A DNA stretch of 6,807 bases from Candidatus Sabulitectum sp. (GTDB lineage: Bacteria > Fermentibacterota > Fermentibacteria > Fermentibacterales > JCC-6): contig JAGLQD010000463.1 in assembly GCA_023136985.1 (NCBI GenBank), positions 1 to 6,807 of the forward strand, written 5' to 3'. This document shows, in pieces, positions 5,577-6,807 of this stretch (position 1 is the first letter of the stretch; each line of letters starts with the position of its first letter). The position numbers and the translations under genes were made by a program. The notes beneath the pieces are model-generated. The model was not told the origin of the DNA. It did no database searches and saw only the letters and a list, made by a program, of their open reading frames with translations.

Positions 5577-5635
5577 TGATAATTGTTTTATCGGCTGAGC
5601 CGGAAGCTGGAAGGGGGGAAGACATTGGCATTTGA
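5576..5635 (+). CDS. Candidate 19-residue leader peptide overlapping pilO start
   Basis: The frame encodes MIIVLSAEPEAGRGEDIGI. Its ATG overlaps the lipoprotein stop (TAATG) and follows GGAGG (5562-5566) by 9 nt. It ends 8 nt past the TTG chosen for pilO, so the frames overlap by 11 nt. The layout parallels the short frame before pilMN and could pass ribosomes to the weak TTG start. It could equally be a chance frame in a stretch of untranslated spacer. Confidence 0.3.
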   Translation: MIIVLSAEPEAGRGEDIGI

Positions 5636-6182
5636 TATTAGAGATCCTCGTATTCTCAGGTTCATCATAGGGATCATCCTTCTTGGAGCTCTCATTTTCA
5701 GTTACTTCAACTTCTTTGCTTCTTCAGTATCACAGGAGATAGCAGACAGGGAACAGACCCTGGATATGAAGGAACTGGAGTTAAGACAGCTCCAGGGGCA
5801 GACTACAGATGATCTGGCTATGATCGGCCAGAGGATCGAGATGTACAATCAGGAGCTTGAGGAACTGGACAGGTTTCTTCCTAGGCAGTACAACCAGGAG
5901 GAAATTTTTGAGATGCTGACAGATTATTCTGCCAGAAGCGGTCTTCAGATCGTCTCTCTTGTTCCAATGCAACCGGTTGCAGACAGCGAGTTTCAGGTTT
6001 ATGACTGGCAGATCACACTTACAGGACGGTTTCACAGACTTGGTGTGTTCTTCGATCAGTTGACACAGCAGCCAATGATGAGTTCTGTAACAAATCTGCA
6101 GGTTCATCAGTTGAAGGCCGCTGAGGGGAAATTTGACAATATTGAGAGTACATTCACTTTCTCGGCTTACATACAGCCATAA
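5625..6182 (+). CDS. pilO: PilO, type IV pilus inner-membrane assembly protein
   Basis: PilO pairs with PilN in the periplasm and helps align the pilus machine between its inner-membrane and outer-membrane parts. The 185-residue protein begins MAFDIRDPRILRF, then has a transmembrane helix (about 11-33), a coiled coil (about 36-83) and the PilO ferredoxin-like domain (about 90-184). The family pattern is clear: LPRQYNQEEIFEMLTDYSAR, SGLQIVSLVP, then YDWQITLTGRFHRLGVFFDQL. The frame extends up to a TTG at 5583, but that codon lacks a usable ribosome-binding site. The TTG at 5625 follows AGGGGGG (5612-5618) by 6 nt and gives a PilO-like N-terminus, so it is preferred with moderate confidence. 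The stop lies 22 nt before the next gene. Confidence 0.87.
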   Translation: MAFDIRDPRILRFIIGIILLGALIFSYFNFFASSVSQEIADREQTLDMKELELRQLQGQTTDDLAMIGQRIEMYNQELEELDRFLPRQYNQEEIFEMLTDYSARSGLQIVSLVPMQPVADSEFQVYDWQITLTGRFHRLGVFFDQLTQQPMMSSVTNLQVHQLKAAEGKFDNIESTFTFSAYIQP

Positions 6183-6204
6183 CAGAAGGAAGGAGGAACA
6201 AAAA

Positions 6205-6807
6205 ATGCACAGAGATCTCAAAGTGTTCAAATCAGTTGCACTCACCGTTTCTATCTTCCTGCTTGTGGCGGGGTGCGGGAAAGAACAGATTGAACAGAGT
6301 TCGGTTGATTCAGGTGAAACACATCTTGAAATAGCAGAGCAGGAGCCTGTAGCAGGTTGGCTGGATGTGGTGCTCCCGTCTGAGGCAGTGGCAATGGATG
6401 CCCATGGAGAAAACATCTGGATCCTTACAGAACAGGGCTTTGTTATGCGATGGAATTCTACAAGCAGGGAGTGGTCCTCTGTGGAAACCGATGAGCCTCT
6501 GATGGAAACCAGCAGGGCTTTTGCAATTTCCGCATCGGAAAACGGGGCGGCAGTTCTTGCCAGTGGTGGTCTTTTCATTTTTAAAGATGATCTGGTAACA
6601 GAGGTTGAATTTTCAGAAGGTACAGTACCGGAGGGGCTGTGTTATCTCGGGGAAGAGGTAGCTGTTCTTTTCAACGATGGCTCGGTTGCCATTACCGAAG
6701 GATCTGCTTCGGAACTTGTAAAGATCGTTGAATCGTCTGTAAAGACAGCAGCTGGAAGTTTCGGTAGCGACCAGAATGTTCTTGTCTGGATAAACACAGA
6801 TGGAACT
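6205..6807 (+). CDS. Lipoprotein with propeller-like repeats, partial
   Basis: The frame is open to the right edge; 201 codons are visible. The signal peptide MHRDLKVFKSVALTVSIFLL is followed by the lipobox LVAGC, with Cys24 as lipidation site and Gly at +2. After a low-complexity linker (about 25-50), the mature part shows repeats of about 35-40 residues: MDAHGENIWILTEQGFVMRW, then ISASENGAAVLASGGLFIFK, then YLGEEVAVLFNDGSVAI, then SFGSDQNVLVWINTDG. Such repeats are typical of beta-propeller blades, though no named family is certain. GGAGG (6192-6196) lies 8 nt before the ATG. The gene holds the position where PilP, also a lipoprotein, sits in pilMNOPQ operons, but it does not resemble PilP. 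A role in the pilus complex is inferred from context. Confidence 0.78.
   Translation, partial: MHRDLKVFKSVALTVSIFLLVAGCGKEQIEQSSVDSGETHLEIAEQEPVAGWLDVVLPSEAVAMDAHGENIWILTEQGFVMRWNSTSREWSSVETDEPLMETSRAFAISASENGAAVLASGGLFIFKDDLVTEVEFSEGTVPEGLCYLGEEVAVLFNDGSVAITEGSASELVKIVESSVKTAAGSFGSDQNVLVWINTDGT

Noticed and set aside
5781..6578. Long open frame on the minus strand, 265 codons
   Set aside because: It lies antisense to pilO and the following lipoprotein, both well supported by motifs and ribosome-binding sites, and its translation shows no recognisable domain.

Overview
The window looks like chromosomal DNA from a diderm (Gram-negative-type) bacterium of moderate GC content. It carries type IV pilus inner-membrane assembly genes and two lipoprotein signal peptides. 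Most genes have strong GGAGG ribosome-binding sites, and the likely promoters have TTGAC-type -35 boxes. The mix of genes (a cyanobacterial/plant-like ADP-glucose pyrophosphorylase, a DUF2089 regulator module and a divergent YchF-like P-loop protein) would suit an uncultured lineage, perhaps in or near the FCB group. That placement is a guess, because no phylogenetic marker is present. No RNA gene, IS element, CRISPR array or convincing intrinsic terminator was seen.

Left part (1-1448, minus strand): a leftward cluster starts from a TTGACA promoter near 1445. It encodes a DUF2089 zinc-ribbon/helix-turn-helix protein, an 82-residue membrane protein and a 134-residue SHOCT-like protein. The first two are 1 nt apart and the last two 11 nt apart. 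A weak separate promoter may then drive a divergent YchF/Obg-family nucleotide-binding protein that runs off the left edge. A V-x-S-x-x-G-D-x-V motif occurs twice in the SHOCT-like protein and again at the end of the membrane protein, so these two products may share a fold or interact.

Middle (1449-3168): glgC (ADP-glucose pyrophosphorylase, glycogen synthesis) reads rightward, divergent from the DUF2089 operon. It ends 3 nt from the stop codon of a leftward small protein that resembles a ribbon-helix-helix DNA-binding protein.

Right part (3169-6807, plus strand): a pilus operon diverges from the ribbon-helix-helix gene across a control region containing a perfect 8-bp inverted repeat. Its first large gene is a fusion of PilM (actin-like, cytoplasmic) and PilN (bitopic inner-membrane protein). 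A small lipoprotein, PilO and a second lipoprotein follow; the last has propeller-like repeats and runs off the right edge. The PilM-PilN fusion and PilO would form the inner-membrane alignment complex of a type IV pilus or related machine. The two lipoproteins occupy positions where a standard pilMNOPQ operon has nothing (between N and O) and PilP (after O). Two short, well-initiated reading frames overlap the starts of pilMN and pilO and may couple translation.

The points most worth a second look are the PilM-PilN fusion, the unusual lipoproteins in the pilus operon, the inverted repeat beside the regulator gene, and the YchF-like protein whose P-loop and DxxG motifs are altered.
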